A stretch of 64,000 bases of DNA, from the NCBI RefSeq assembly GCF_032397745.1, contig NZ_CP135921.1, positions 3,100,001 through 3,164,000 of the forward strand, written 5' to 3'. Below are positions 9,451 to 18,898 of this stretch, one piece after another. Position 1 is the stretch's first letter; each line of letters starts with the position of its first letter. Both the position numbers and the translations under genes were made by a program. This DNA comes from Bradyrhizobium prioriisuperbiae. GTDB taxonomy: Bacteria; Pseudomonadota; Alphaproteobacteria; Rhizobiales; Xanthobacteraceae. The notes beneath the pieces were generated by a model, which worked only from the letters and a program-made list of their open reading frames with translations, did no database searches and was not told the origin of the DNA.

Positions 9451-9492
9451 AAAACGGCCGCAGCGAGATTTCGCGCGGCCGTTGATTTTTGA
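9451..9492. terminator. Bidirectional terminator between hpnO and the Cys-rich protein
   Basis: A 9-bp perfect stem (9453-9461 with 9475-9483, AACGGCCGC/GCGGCCGTT) with an A-rich left flank and a T-rich right flank, between two convergent genes. Confidence 0.75.
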
Positions 9493-9505
9493 AATGATTC
9501 TAAAT

Positions 9506-9751
9506 TTACTGGCCGTGATTTCTCAGCACGCCGTCGCACGGCTTGGAGATCTTGGCGCGGTTCTGCTGCAGGCAGGCGAGAATGACGAAGTCGCCTTGAT
9601 CCATCACAGACCGGCAGTAGCGGGAAACGTCTTTTGAGCAAGCCTTTTGTTCGTCCGGTGTTCCGCTCCGGCCCGCACCCTGCTGTGCCAGCGCTGAGGT
9701 GGACACGGATGCGAGGACAATCGCGGTCACAAGCAAAGATTTCAACATCAC
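9506..9751 (-). CDS. Small secreted cysteine-rich repeat protein
   Basis: 81 residues. The N-terminus (MMLKSLLVTAIVLASVSTSALA) is a clear signal peptide. The mature ~58 residues carry four cysteines in the arrangement KACSKDVSRYC ... ACLQQNR ... KPCDGVL, the pattern of the bacterial cysteine-rich-repeat family (Golgi GLG1-like repeat). Such proteins are periplasmic with probable disulfides and no assigned function. It is convergent with hpnO. Two adjacent ATGs (9751, 9748) are possible starts. Confidence 0.8.
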   Translation of the reverse strand: MMLKSLLVTAIVLASVSTSALAQQGAGRSGTPDEQKACSKDVSRYCRSVMDQGDFVILACLQQNRAKISKPCDGVLRNHGQ

Positions 9752-10026
9752 ATCCCTTTAATTTGCATTGGAAAGCTTCAGCCCGGACCCGTCTCTAACA
9801 CATAACGTCGCGCAGGCTCCATGGTTCGCCGTGCCGGCCAGAATTAAGGCGCACAGGCGTGTTGTTTCGGAAACACCCCGAAGTGCACTCCCAGCAGCTG
9901 TGTTATGCGTGTTCCGCGGCATTCGGCTGCCTGATACGGCGCAAACGACCTTTGAAAGCGGCCTGGAGATGACGAGTGCGTCATCAGGGGTCCCCGTGGG
10001 CGTGAAAATAGCCTAGACACGCCGTC
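9752..10026. other. 275-bp intergenic region with no recognised feature
   Basis: It separates the divergent Cys-rich protein and truncated haemoglobin genes and must hold both promoters. The short open frames within it have no ribosome-binding site or family features. I see no palindrome or repeat. Confidence 0.4.
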
Positions 10027-10446
10027 ATGACTGAAAGCCCCTTTGTGAACGCCGTCCATCCCCTGATCGATGATCCGTCGATCGCCAATCTGGTGCGAAC
10101 CTTCTATGGCCGTGCCCGGGAAGACGATCTGATCGGACCCATCTTCAACGCGGCTGTCACGGATTGGGATCATCACATCGGCAAGATCGCCGATTTCTGG
10201 TCCTCGATCATGCTGCGCACCGGCCGTTATGATGGCCGGCCGATGCGGCCGCATTTGATGCTGCCGCTGACGGGGGACCATTTCGACCGCTGGCTGCAGA
10301 TATTTGAAGAGACGGCGCGGGAGCTTTTTCCTCCGGAGGTCGCTGACGCGTTCATCGTGCGGGCGCGCCGTATCGCCGATAGTTTCGAGATGGGTATTGC
10401 CACAACACGCGGCGAGATCGCCCGGCCACGGCATAGCCAGATGTGA
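10027..10446 (+). CDS. Group III truncated haemoglobin
   Basis: A 139-residue 2-on-2 globin binding haem and small ligands such as O2 or NO. Group III is indicated by the opening DDPSIANLVRTFYGRAREDD LIGPIF-type helix, ADFWSSIMLRTGRYDGRP in the middle, and the proximal-His region around residues 75-92 (PHLMLPLTGDHFDRWL). The physiological role is usually protection against nitrosative or oxidative stress or oxygen handling. It ends 8 bp from the convergent acyl-CoA ligase gene. Confidence 0.9.
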   Translation: MTESPFVNAVHPLIDDPSIANLVRTFYGRAREDDLIGPIFNAAVTDWDHHIGKIADFWSSIMLRTGRYDGRPMRPHLMLPLTGDHFDRWLQIFEETARELFPPEVADAFIVRARRIADSFEMGIATTRGEIARPRHSQM

Positions 10447-10453
10447 GACCTCG

Positions 10454-12001
10454 CTACGCGGTCTGCTTCTGTGTCGCGGGCCAGTAACGATCGCGCAGGT
10501 GCCGCTTCACCAGCTTGCCGGTCGGCGTCCGCGGCAGCTCGGGATCGAAGTCGACGGAGCGCGGACATTTGATCGGCGAGAGCTGCTGCCGGCAGAACGC
10601 GATCAATTCGGCTTCGAGATCCTTGCCTGCGCGCGTCATGTCGTGTGGCTGAACGACCGCTTTGACTTCTTCTCCCATCTCGTCATTGGGAACGCCGAAC
10701 ACCGCGACGTCGGCGACCGCGGGATGGGTGATCAATATGTCCTCGGTTTCCTGCGGATAGATGTTCACGCCGCCGGAGATGATCATGTAGGCCTTGCGGT
10801 CGGTGAGATAGAGATAGCCGTCGGCATCGAGATAACCGACATCGCCGAGGGTGGACCATCCCCTGGCATTGTAGGCGCGTTTGGTTTTCTCCGGATCGTT
10901 ATGATAGGCGAACTGCGGAGCATCGGCGAAATAGACGCCGCCGATCTCGCCGGCTGGCACCTCTTCGTCGTTCTCGTCCAGGATCTTGATCTTGCCGACC
11001 ACCGCGCGGCCGACACTGCCGCGATGCGCCAGCCACTCCGGCGAGGTGCTCACCGTCACGCCGTTGCCCTCGGAGCCGGCGTAATATTCAATCAGGATCG
11101 GCCCCCACCAGTCGATCATGCGGGCCTTGACGTCCACCGGGCAGGGCGCCGCGGCATGGATCGCGCCTTTCAGCGATGAGACGTCGTAGCGTTGGCGCAC
11201 CTCGTCAGGCAGCTTCAGCATCCGCACGAACATGGTCGGCACCAGCTGGCTCTGGGTGATGCGATGCCGTTCGACCAGCCGCAGGAAGTCCTCGGCGTCG
11301 AAATGCTCCATGATGATCGAGGTGCCGCCCAGCACGCCGACCATCATGTTGAAGCGCAGGGGGGCCGCATGATAGAGCGGCGCCGGCGACAGATAGATGG
11401 TATCCGCCGACATCCCGCACATGTTGGCGCAGAGGAATTTCAGGAACGGATTCGGCGTGTCGATGGTGTCGCCGGTGGCCTCGCGCTTGATGCCCTTCGG
11501 ACGGCCGGTGGTGCCCGAGGAGTAGAGCATGTCATAGCCGGCGACCTCGTCCGCAACCGGTGTTGTTGGCTGCGCGGCAGTGGCCTGATCCCATGAGCGG
11601 AATCCCGCGCGCGGTTCACCGGTGATGTAAAAGGCAGTGGCCGGTGGCGCTGTCGCGATCAGCGGTGACAGCGCATCGGCGCACTTAGCCGACGTGATCA
11701 CGACCTTTGCGCCGCAGTCCGCGATAATGTAGGCGATTTCGTCGGCGGTGAGATAACGGCTGATCGCCGTGTAATAAAGCCCGCTGCGCTGCGCCGCCCA
11801 GCAGATCTCCATGAAGGTCAGCGAATTTTCCATCAGGAAGGCGATGTGATCGCCGGCCTTGAGCCCAAGGGACCGAAACAACTGTGCGCCCTGGCTCGAA
11901 CGCTCATCGAGCTGCCGATAGGTGATGGCGACGCCTGAGCCGGCCATCTGGTAGGCGATCTTGTCCGGTGTGGTCCGTGCATGTTGCGACGGATGCGACA
12001 T
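10454..12001 (-). CDS. Acyl-CoA synthetase (AMP-binding, fatty-acid-CoA-ligase type)
   Basis: An ATP-dependent ligase activating a carboxylic acid to its CoA thioester through an acyl-adenylate. The 515 residues contain the phosphate loop YSSGTTGRPKG (160-170), the EYYAGSEGNGVT motif, the hinge-region GDVGYLDADGYLYLTDR and the C-terminal PRTPTGKLVKR lysine motif. An AGAGGA site precedes the ATG. It follows the thiolase gene on the same strand but a terminator lies between them, so it probably has its own promoter. It could serve the pathway encoded from 14.2 kb onward; the substrate cannot be read from sequence. Confidence 0.9.
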   Translation of the reverse strand: MSHPSQHARTTPDKIAYQMAGSGVAITYRQLDERSSQGAQLFRSLGLKAGDHIAFLMENSLTFMEICWAAQRSGLYYTAISRYLTADEIAYIIADCGAKVVITSAKCADALSPLIATAPPATAFYITGEPRAGFRSWDQATAAQPTTPVADEVAGYDMLYSSGTTGRPKGIKREATGDTIDTPNPFLKFLCANMCGMSADTIYLSPAPLYHAAPLRFNMMVGVLGGTSIIMEHFDAEDFLRLVERHRITQSQLVPTMFVRMLKLPDEVRQRYDVSSLKGAIHAAAPCPVDVKARMIDWWGPILIEYYAGSEGNGVTVSTSPEWLAHRGSVGRAVVGKIKILDENDEEVPAGEIGGVYFADAPQFAYHNDPEKTKRAYNARGWSTLGDVGYLDADGYLYLTDRKAYMIISGGVNIYPQETEDILITHPAVADVAVFGVPNDEMGEEVKAVVQPHDMTRAGKDLEAELIAFCRQQLSPIKCPRSVDFDPELPRTPTGKLVKRHLRDRYWPATQKQTA

Positions 12002-12078
12002 GAGTCTTCCTCTGGCGTTTCCAAGAGTGATACGGCGGCTTCAGCCGCTCGTCTGGTTTGGGAGTTATCAAGTCAGCA

Positions 12079-12108
12079 AAAAGGGCGGGTTCTTCAACCC
12101 GCCCTTGT
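12079..12108 (-). terminator. Terminator downstream of the thiolase gene
   Basis: An 11-bp perfect stem (12081-12091 with 12096-12106) with a four-base loop. Read on the minus strand it is followed by a run of five T, ideally placed just after the thiolase stop. Confidence 0.8.
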
Positions 12109-12116
12109 TCGCACTC

Positions 12117-13289
12117 TCAGAGCCGTTCGACGATGGTGACGTTGGCCATGCCGCCGCCTTCGCACATGGTCTGCAGGCCGTAGCGCTTGTTGCGCTGCTG
12201 CAGCGCGTACAGCAGCGTCGTCATCAATTTGGTGCCGGAGCCGCCCAGCGGATGTCCCAGCGCAATGGCGCCGCCATTGACGTTGAGCCTGGCCGGATCT
12301 GCGCCGGTGTCCTTCAGCCATGCCGTCGGCACCGACGCAAAGGCTTCATTGACCTCGAACAGGTCGATGTCGTCGATGCTCATGCCGGCTTTCTTCAGCG
12401 CGCGGTGGGTGGCCGGCAGCGGCGCTTCCAGCATGATCACCGGGTCGTGGCCAATCATGGTCATGTGATGGATGCGCGCGATCGGTTTGACGCCAAGCGA
12501 CTTCAGGCCCTTCTCGTTGACCACCATGACGCCGGAGGCGCCGTCGCAGATCTGGCTGGCGCTGGCAGCGGTGAGCCGGCCGCCGTCCACGATCAGCTTG
12601 ACGCCGCGAATGCCATCGAGCGTAGCGTCGAAACGAATGCCTTCATCGATGTGGTGGATGTCGGTCGAGCCATCGTCGCGCTTGATGGTCACCGGAACGA
12701 TCTCGTCCTTGAACGCGCCGGCCTGGGTCGCCGCGATCGCGCGCTGGTGGCTCTGATAGGAGTACTGGTCGAGCGCGTCCTTATCGAGATCGTACTTCTT
12801 GGCCATCATCTCGGCGCCGGTGAACTGGCTGAACTGGATGTTGGGATAGCGCTGCTCCATGTTCGGGCTCTTGTAATGCCCGAAGCCGTTCTTGGCCGGC
12901 AGCGATGAGGCCAGGCCCATCGGCACCCGCGTCATGCTCTCCACACCGGCCGCGATCACCACGTCCATCGATCCGGACATCACCGCCTGTGCGGCGAAAT
13001 GCAGCGCCTGCTGGGAGGAGCCGCATTGCCGGTCGATCGAGGTGCCGGGAACGCTTTCCGGCAGCTTCGAGGCCATGATGGCGTTGCGCGCGATGTTGTT
13101 GGACTGTTCGCCGGCCTGCATCACGCAGCCCATGATGACGTCTTCGATCTGGGCGGGATCGGCGCCGGTCCGCTCCACCAGGCTGTCGAGCACCACGGCA
13201 GCGAGATCCGCCGGATGCCAGCCGGCAAGGCGGCCGCCTTTTCTGCCTCCCGCGCTACGCGCAGCGGCGACGATGTAGGCTTCAGCCAT
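12117..13289 (-). CDS. Acetyl-CoA acyltransferase (thiolase)
   Basis: A thiolase cleaving a 3-ketoacyl-CoA with CoA in beta-oxidation. The 390 residues from the ATG at 13289 (AAGGAG site upstream) contain the acyl-accepting Cys89 in SIDRQCGSS, the GGAIALGHPLGGSG motif, and Cys376 in CEGGGMAN. Family length is about 390, which supports this start over a 24-residue extension. It is divergent from the TetR regulator, with a candidate operator between them, so it is probably controlled with the downstream acyl-CoA cluster and would supply its thiolytic step. Confidence 0.92.
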   Translation of the reverse strand: MAEAYIVAAARSAGGRKGGRLAGWHPADLAAVVLDSLVERTGADPAQIEDVIMGCVMQAGEQSNNIARNAIMASKLPESVPGTSIDRQCGSSQQALHFAAQAVMSGSMDVVIAAGVESMTRVPMGLASSLPAKNGFGHYKSPNMEQRYPNIQFSQFTGAEMMAKKYDLDKDALDQYSYQSHQRAIAATQAGAFKDEIVPVTIKRDDGSTDIHHIDEGIRFDATLDGIRGVKLIVDGGRLTAASASQICDGASGVMVVNEKGLKSLGVKPIARIHHMTMIGHDPVIMLEAPLPATHRALKKAGMSIDDIDLFEVNEAFASVPTAWLKDTGADPARLNVNGGAIALGHPLGGSGTKLMTTLLYALQQRNKRYGLQTMCEGGGMANVTIVERL

Positions 13290-13355
13290 TCTTGTTCTCC
13301 TTGGTTGACGGGTTTTCCGCTCGTTGCGGCGAATTAAAGAGATGAGACTGGACTT

Positions 13356-13375
13356 AGTCAATCAATCAATTAACT
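13356..13375. promoter_or_regulatory. Candidate TetR operator between thiolase and regulator
   Basis: Imperfect inverted repeat AGTCAATCAA / TCAATTAACT (7 of 10 pairs), AT-rich and midway between the divergent thiolase and TetR starts. The position is typical for an autoregulatory TetR site; the sequence match is modest. Confidence 0.4.
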
Positions 13376-13408
13376 TGTAACAGGGAAACGCAAGGGAATG
13401 GGACCGAT

Positions 13409-14086
13409 ATGGGACCAATTTCGAATTCAGCCGTCGCAAGCCGGCAACCGGCGGCGCGAAACACCACGGCGGAGAAACTGCTGGTCGCGGTCAGCGAACT
13501 GATGATCGAGCGCAATTCGATCGAAGTGTCGCTGAGCGATCTCGCGCAAAAATCCGGGGTCAACGCCGCGCTGGTCAAATATCACTTCGGCAACAAGGAA
13601 GGCTTGTTGCTGGCGCTGCTCGCGCGCGACGCGGACACCCAGATCGCGCATCTCGAACACCTGCTGAAGCAGCCGATCCCGTCGACCGAAAAACTGAAGC
13701 TGCATATCGCGGGCATCATCAACGCCTATTACCGCTTTCCCTACATGAACCGTTTGCTGCATCTGCTGCTGCACGACAGCAGTGACGCGGCCGCAGCCTC
13801 GGTGTCGCAGTTTTTCGTCAAGCCACTGCTCGATTTCCAACGCCGTCTGCTCGACGAGGGCGTCGCTAAAGGTGAGTTCAAGGCGGTTGATCCGGTGTTC
13901 TTCTACACCCATCTCGTCGGCGCCTGCGACCATCTGTTCCATGCGCGCCATGCGATGTCGCGGGCGGCCGGCGTCAGTGCCGTCACCGAAGAGGTTCGCC
14001 GGCGCTATATCGACTACATGACGGATACATTTCTCGGCGGCCTACTGCGCCCGGGTGTGCAACAGCAGGCTTCGGCGGCAGGCTAG
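13409..14086 (+). CDS. TetR family transcriptional regulator
   Basis: 225 residues. The N-terminal helix-turn-helix covers about 20-70, with SLSDLAQKSGVNAALVKYHF as recognition region and GNKEGLLLALL after it. The C-terminal half is an effector domain of the type found beside fatty-acid and acyl-CoA catabolic genes. It lies between the divergent thiolase and the racemase-to-nitroreductase run, so it probably represses both sides and is relieved by an acyl-CoA intermediate (inference). Confidence 0.9.
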   Translation: MGPISNSAVASRQPAARNTTAEKLLVAVSELMIERNSIEVSLSDLAQKSGVNAALVKYHFGNKEGLLLALLARDADTQIAHLEHLLKQPIPSTEKLKLHIAGIINAYYRFPYMNRLLHLLLHDSSDAAAASVSQFFVKPLLDFQRRLLDEGVAKGEFKAVDPVFFYTHLVGACDHLFHARHAMSRAAGVSAVTEEVRRRYIDYMTDTFLGGLLRPGVQQQASAAG

Positions 14087-14173
14087 CGCCGGTGTCGTCA
14101 CGTTGAAACAAACAACACGCAAACAAGCAAAAACATAAGACCAAGAACACAAGACGATATCGGGAGGTCTAGC

Positions 14174-15292
14174 GTGAGTGAGACAAAAGCGGCGTCCGGG
14201 CCGTTGAGCGGTGTCCGTATTGTCGAGTTCGCGGGCATCGGGCCTGGTCCGTTCGCGGCGATGATGCTGTCGGACATGGGCGCGGACGTGGTGGCGATCG
14301 TGCGGCCGGGTGCGGCCAAACGCGACGCCCGCGAGTTCGTCAATCGCGGACGGCGCGTCGTCGAGCTCGACCTCAAGAAGGCGAGCGATGTCGCTGAGGT
14401 GCTGGAGCTGATTACTTCCGCCGATGTCCTGCTCGAAGGCTTTCGCCCGCAGGTGATGGAGCGGCTCGGGCTCGGCCCGGATGTCACGCTGAAGCGCAAT
14501 CCGCGGCTGGTGTACGGGCGCATGACCGGATGGGGCCAGGAGGGGCCGCTGGCGCAGGCCGCGGGCCACGACATCAACTACATTGCGATCACCGGTGCGC
14601 TGGATTCATTCCGGGCGTCGAATGGCGAGCCGGTTTCCCCGCTCAACCTTGTCGGTGACTATGGCGGCGGCGCGCTGTTCCTGGTGGTTGGTGTGCTTGC
14701 GGCGTTGGTTGAAGCAAAGCGCTCCGGCAAGGGCCAGGTGGTCGACGCCGCGATGTGTGACGGCGTATCGCTGATGCTGACCATGTTCCACAGCATGCAG
14801 GCGATCAAGCGCTGGACCGAGGTGCCGCGCACCAACATGCTCGACGGCGGTGCGCACTTCTATCGGCCCTACGAATGTTCCTGCGGTCGTGCGATCGCCA
14901 TCGGCGCGATCGAGCCGCAGTTCTATGCCGAACTGCGGCAGCTCGCAGGTCTCGACGACGAGGCGTTCGACCATCAGATGGATCGGACGAAGTGGCCGGA
15001 CCTGCAAGAAAAGCTGATCGCCGTCTTCAAGACCAAGACCCGCGACGAGTGGTGCGCCATTCTCGAAGGCACCGATGCCTGCGCCGCGCCCGTGGTCGGC
15101 CTGTTCGAAGCACCGTCGCATCCGCACCTCGCGGCGCGGCAAACCTTCGTCGAGCACGCCGGGCATGTGCAGCCGGCGCCCGCGCCGCGGTTCTCGCGCA
15201 CGGTGTCCACCATCCAGGGGTCCGCGGCGGTGGCGCCGACATCGATATCAGACATTCTCGCCGGCTGGTCGCAGCAAGCGGTCGCCTCCTGA
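14174..15292 (+). CDS. Alpha-methylacyl-CoA racemase / family III CoA-transferase
   Basis: 372 residues of the CaiB/BaiF superfamily. His132 in [10 protein letters not shown] and Asp162 in LVGDYGGGA are 30 residues apart, the same spacing as the catalytic His126/Asp156 pair of M. tuberculosis Mcr. This favours racemase over CoA-transferase. Such enzymes interconvert (R)- and (S)-2-methylacyl-CoA so branched chains can enter beta-oxidation. The GTG start has a GGGAGG site seven bases upstream. It is the first gene of the plus-strand catabolic run, implying a substrate with an alpha-methyl branch. Confidence 0.85.
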   Translation: MSETKAASGPLSGVRIVEFAGIGPGPFAAMMLSDMGADVVAIVRPGAAKRDAREFVNRGRRVVELDLKKASDVAEVLELITSADVLLEGFRPQVMERLGLGPDVTLKRNPRLVYGRMTGWGQEGPLAQAAGHDINYIAITGALDSFRASNGEPVSPLNLVGDYGGGALFLVVGVLAALVEAKRSGKGQVVDAAMCDGVSLMLTMFHSMQAIKRWTEVPRTNMLDGGAHFYRPYECSCGRAIAIGAIEPQFYAELRQLAGLDDEAFDHQMDRTKWPDLQEKLIAVFKTKTRDEWCAILEGTDACAAPVVGLFEAPSHPHLAARQTFVEHAGHVQPAPAPRFSRTVSTIQGSAAVAPTSISDILAGWSQQAVAS

Positions 15293-15323
15293 AATCCAGA
15301 TTCACAGACAGAAAGGCAGCAAC

Positions 15324-16082
15324 ATGCAGTTGAAGGACGTAGCGGTACTCATCACCGGTGGCGGCTCGGGCCTCGGCGAGGCAACCGCCCGCGCCATGGC
15401 GGCCAAGGGTGCCAAGGTGGCCGTGCTCGATGTCAACAAGGAGAACGCTGAAAAGGTCGCGGCTGACATCAAAGGCGTGGCGGTGTTCGGTGACGTGGCC
15501 GACGAGAATGACGTCAAGGCTGCGATCGCGCAGGCAGAGGCCGCTCATGGCGTGGCCCGCGTGCTGGTGAATTGCGCCGGGATCGGCAATGCGGCGAAGA
15601 CAGTCGGCAAAAATGGAGCATTTCCGCTCGACCAGTTCACCCGCGTGATCCGGGTCAATCTGATTGGCACCTTCAATGTGATCCGGCTGATGGCGGAACG
15701 GCTGCAGTCGCAGTCGCCGATCGGCGAGGAGCGCGGCGTCATCATCAACACCGCGAGTGTCGCCGCCTATGACGGCCAGATCGGCCAGGCGGCTTATTCG
15801 GCGTCGAAGGGCGGCATCGTCGGTCTCACGCTGCCGGTGGCGCGCGATCTCGCCAGTCTTTTTATTCGCGTCAACACCATCGCGCCGGGCCTGTTCCTCA
15901 CGCCATTGTTGATGGGCTTGCCTGAAGAAGCTCGCGAAAGCCTGGGCAAGCAGGTGCCGCATCCGGCGCGCCTGGGAAAGCCCGAGGAATACGCCGCGCT
16001 GGCCGTGCACATCGTGGAAAACTCCATGCTGAACGGTGAAACCATTCGTCTCGACGGCGCCATCCGCATGGCGCCGAAGTAG
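15324..16082 (+). CDS. SDR dehydrogenase, 3-hydroxyacyl-CoA dehydrogenase type II-like
   Basis: 252 residues from ATG 15324. It has an NAD-binding TGGGSGLG (11-18), the Asp-ending second strand (AVLDVN) typical of NAD preference, NCAG at 83-86, and the catalytic triad Ser145, Tyr158, Lys162 (YSASK). The [11 protein letters not shown] opening and overall pattern resemble HSD17B10-type 3-hydroxyacyl-CoA dehydrogenases, which would oxidise the hydroxyacyl-CoA formed by a hydratase. It lies 31 bp after the racemase gene in the same run. Confidence 0.85.
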   Translation: MQLKDVAVLITGGGSGLGEATARAMAAKGAKVAVLDVNKENAEKVAADIKGVAVFGDVADENDVKAAIAQAEAAHGVARVLVNCAGIGNAAKTVGKNGAFPLDQFTRVIRVNLIGTFNVIRLMAERLQSQSPIGEERGVIINTASVAAYDGQIGQAAYSASKGGIVGLTLPVARDLASLFIRVNTIAPGLFLTPLLMGLPEEARESLGKQVPHPARLGKPEEYAALAVHIVENSMLNGETIRLDGAIRMAPK

Positions 16083-16106
16083 TGGCGGCGACGTAACGGA
16101 GATCGC

Positions 16107-16916
16107 ATGAACAACGGACCTCTGCTGGTCGAGCATGTCGACGGTGTCGACCGGGTGACCCTCAATCGCCCGGACAGCCTGAATGCGCTCGACACCCAGA
16201 TGGTCGATGCGCTCAACGTCTACTTCGCGGGCCTTGCCCGCAACCACGACACGCGGGTCGTGGTGCTGAAGGGGGCGGGGCGGGCGTTCTGCGCCGGCCT
16301 TGATCTCAAGGAAGCGATGAGCCGCCGCCCGGCGGATGCGCCGCCGGCGAGCGTGGCCGAGTCGCTCGACCACCAGCGCCATATCGCGGACATCGTCTTG
16401 CTGATGCGCCGATGTCCGCAGCCGATCATCGCGCTGGTGCAGGGCGCGGCGTCGGGCGGTGGCTTCGCGCTGGCGCTGGCGGCGGATATCCGTATTGCGG
16501 CGAAGTCGGCGCGGATGAACTGCGCGTTCATTCGTCTCGGCCTCGGTGGCTGTGACATCGGCACCAGCTATTTCCTGCCGCGGCTGGTCGGCGTCTCCGT
16601 CGCGTCCGAGCTGATCCTGACAGGACGTTTCATCGGCGCCGAGCGGGCGCTGGCGGTTGGCCTGGTGTCGGAGCTGGTCGAGGACGGCGAACTCGAGGCC
16701 GCCGCGCAGCCTTATGTGGAGGCGATGCTCGCCGCATCACCGCTGGGCCTGCGGCTGTCGAAGGAATGTCTCAACATGAGTGTCGATGCCGGCTCGATCG
16801 AGGCCGTCATCGCGATGGAGGACCGCAACCAGGTTCTCACCAGCCGCTCCGAGGATTTCAAGGAGGGCATCCGCGCCTTCCTGGAGAAGAGGAAGCCCGT
16901 CTATCGCAATGCATGA
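16107..16916 (+). CDS. Crotonase-family protein lacking both hydratase glutamates
   Basis: 269 residues with the crotonase oxyanion-hole segments FCAGLDLKEA (61-70) and QGAASGGGFA (112-121). Against mitochondrial enoyl-CoA hydratase the two acid/base glutamates are replaced: position 144 (GGGCE) is Ala121 and position 164 (QPE) is Phe141. CoA binding should persist, but classical syn-hydration is unlikely, so an isomerase, hydrolase or lyase role should be considered. Asp150 in GGCDIG may be the acidic residue. It is 24 bp after the SDR gene, with a GGAGA site before the ATG. Confidence 0.85.
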   Translation: MNNGPLLVEHVDGVDRVTLNRPDSLNALDTQMVDALNVYFAGLARNHDTRVVVLKGAGRAFCAGLDLKEAMSRRPADAPPASVAESLDHQRHIADIVLLMRRCPQPIIALVQGAASGGGFALALAADIRIAAKSARMNCAFIRLGLGGCDIGTSYFLPRLVGVSVASELILTGRFIGAERALAVGLVSELVEDGELEAAAQPYVEAMLAASPLGLRLSKECLNMSVDAGSIEAVIAMEDRNQVLTSRSEDFKEGIRAFLEKRKPVYRNA

Positions 16917-16985
16917 CGGTCTGCCGAAACCGCAATAGTCAACAGAACAAAAGCGGCAGACACTTTCCGGGAGGAAACAACAAGA

Positions 16986-18860
16986 ATGAGCGCGACGACC
17001 GCGGCCAAGCTGCAAAAGCCGGCCTTCCGCAAGATCAACTGGCTGCAGCGCGACATCGCGGTCGAGCGGCGGCCGGATGGCGTCATCATCCTGAAGTCCC
17101 GCGTGCCGCTGGCCCCTTATGCGCGGCACATGCCCGAGGCATTGGCGCGCTGGGCGAAGGAGCGCGCCGACCATGTTTGGCTCGCGCAGCGCGCCGGCCC
17201 CGAGCGTCACTGGCGCAAGGTGACTTATGGCGAAGCCAAGCACACTGTCGATGCGCTGACCCAGGCGTTGCTCGATCTTGGCTTGCCGGCGGATCGTCCG
17301 CTCGCCATTCTCAGCGGCAATTCGATCGAGCATGCGCTGATCACCCAGGCGGCGATGCAGGCGCGCATTGCGGTGGCGCCGATCTCGCCGGCCTATTCGC
17401 TGATGAGCCATGACCACGCCAAGCTCAAATACATCTTCGACCTGATCAAGCCCGGCGTGGTGATGGTGCAGGACGGCCCGGCCTTCGAGAAGGCGCTGGC
17501 GGCCCTCGATCTCGACGGTGTCACCGTCGTCCATGTACAGCGGTCGCCGGCCGGGCGCGACAGTCTCGCTTACGCCGACCTCGCGGCGACGCCGGTCACG
17601 ACCGCGGTGGAGGCATCGATTGCCGCCATCACGCCGCAGACCGTCGGCAAGCTGCTGTTCACCTCGGGCTCGACCGGCATGCCCAAGGCCGTCATCAACA
17701 CCCAGGAGATGATGTGCGCCAACGCGGCCATGATGATGCAGACGCGTCCGCGCCCGCCCGGCGGCAGCGAGTCGGTGTTTCTCGACTGGATGCCGTGGAA
17801 TCACACCATGGGCGGCAACGCGCTGTTCAATCCGGTGCTGATCGAGGGCGGCACGCTCTATATCGACGATGGTCGTCCGATGCCCGGCCTGTTTGACGAG
17901 ACCATCCGCAACCTGCGCGAGGTGTCGCCGACCTATTACGCCAACGTACCGGCCGGATATGCCGCGCTCGCCGCCGTGATGGAAAAGGACGACGCGCTCT
18001 GCCGCAACTTTTTCAAGAACCTTGGCCTCTTGGCCTACGGTGGCGCACGCCTGCCGGATGATCTTTATGAGCGCATGCAGGCGCTGGCGGTGCGTGCCAC
18101 CGGCGAACGCATCGTGTTTTATACCGGTTGGGGCTCCACCGAGACCGCGCCGACATCGACCGGGACATACTGGGACACCGAGCGTGTCGGCCTGATCGGC
18201 CTGCCGTTTCCCGGTGTCGAACTGAAGATGGTGCCGGTCGGGCCGAAATACGAACTGCGCCTGCGCGGCGTCAATGTCACGCCCGGTTATTACGGACGGC
18301 CGGATCTCACCGCAGCCGCGTTCGATGAGGAAGGCTTCTACTGCATCGGCGACGCCGGCGTGTTCGTTGACCCCGACGATCCGGTGCAGGGTCTGATCTT
18401 TTCCGGCCGCGTGGTGGAGGATTTCAAGCTCACCACGGGCACGTTCGTCCAGGTTGGTGCGTTGCGCACCGATGCCATCGCGGCTGCGACGCCAGTGGTG
18501 CAGGACGCGCTGGTCGCGGGCCAGGATCATCCGTTCGTCGGCCTGTTGGCTTGGCCCAATCTCGATGCCTGCCGCCGGCTGATCGGCGACATGGACGCGA
18601 CGATGGACACCATCGTCCGGCATCCGCTGGTGATCGCGCGCCTGAAACAAGGCCTGCAGGCCCATAACGCGGCGGTGCGCAATGTCACCAGTATGCGGAT
18701 CGCCCGCGCCATGCTGATGGCCGAGCCGCCGTCGATCGACGGCAATGAACTCACCGACAAAGGCTACATCAACCAGCGCGCGGGCCTGGAGCGCCGCGCT
18801 GCGCTGGTCGCGCGGCTCTATGCCGAGCCTCCCGCAGACGACGTCATCATTATCGATTGA
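16986..18860 (+). CDS. Feruloyl-CoA synthetase-like AMP-binding ligase
   Basis: 624 residues, ATP-dependent CoA ligase. The phosphate loop is FTSGSTGMPK (225-234), followed by FLDWMPWNHTMGGN, GWGSTETAPTST and GDAGVFVDPDD. The long N-terminal part and the WMPWNHT motif mark the feruloyl-CoA synthetase subfamily, shared with the couB-like ligase at 48.8 kb (for example LSGNSIEHALI against LSGNSIDHALM). A strong GGGAGG site precedes the ATG. Substrates of the subfamily include hydroxycinnamates, but related members act on other aryl or bulky acids. Its neighbours suggest an aryl-alkanoate. Confidence 0.85.
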   Translation: MSATTAAKLQKPAFRKINWLQRDIAVERRPDGVIILKSRVPLAPYARHMPEALARWAKERADHVWLAQRAGPERHWRKVTYGEAKHTVDALTQALLDLGLPADRPLAILSGNSIEHALITQAAMQARIAVAPISPAYSLMSHDHAKLKYIFDLIKPGVVMVQDGPAFEKALAALDLDGVTVVHVQRSPAGRDSLAYADLAATPVTTAVEASIAAITPQTVGKLLFTSGSTGMPKAVINTQEMMCANAAMMMQTRPRPPGGSESVFLDWMPWNHTMGGNALFNPVLIEGGTLYIDDGRPMPGLFDETIRNLREVSPTYYANVPAGYAALAAVMEKDDALCRNFFKNLGLLAYGGARLPDDLYERMQALAVRATGERIVFYTGWGSTETAPTSTGTYWDTERVGLIGLPFPGVELKMVPVGPKYELRLRGVNVTPGYYGRPDLTAAAFDEEGFYCIGDAGVFVDPDDPVQGLIFSGRVVEDFKLTTGTFVQVGALRTDAIAAATPVVQDALVAGQDHPFVGLLAWPNLDACRRLIGDMDATMDTIVRHPLVIARLKQGLQAHNAAVRNVTSMRIARAMLMAEPPSIDGNELTDKGYINQRAGLERRAALVARLYAEPPADDVIIID

Positions 18861-18898
18861 AGCCTCATCCGTTCCTCGTTCGATCAAAGGCAACTGCC

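Noticed and set aside
9768..10016. Possible 82-codon gene between the Cys-rich protein and the truncated haemoglobin
   Set aside because: No ribosome-binding site, no family features, and it occupies the whole divergent promoter region.
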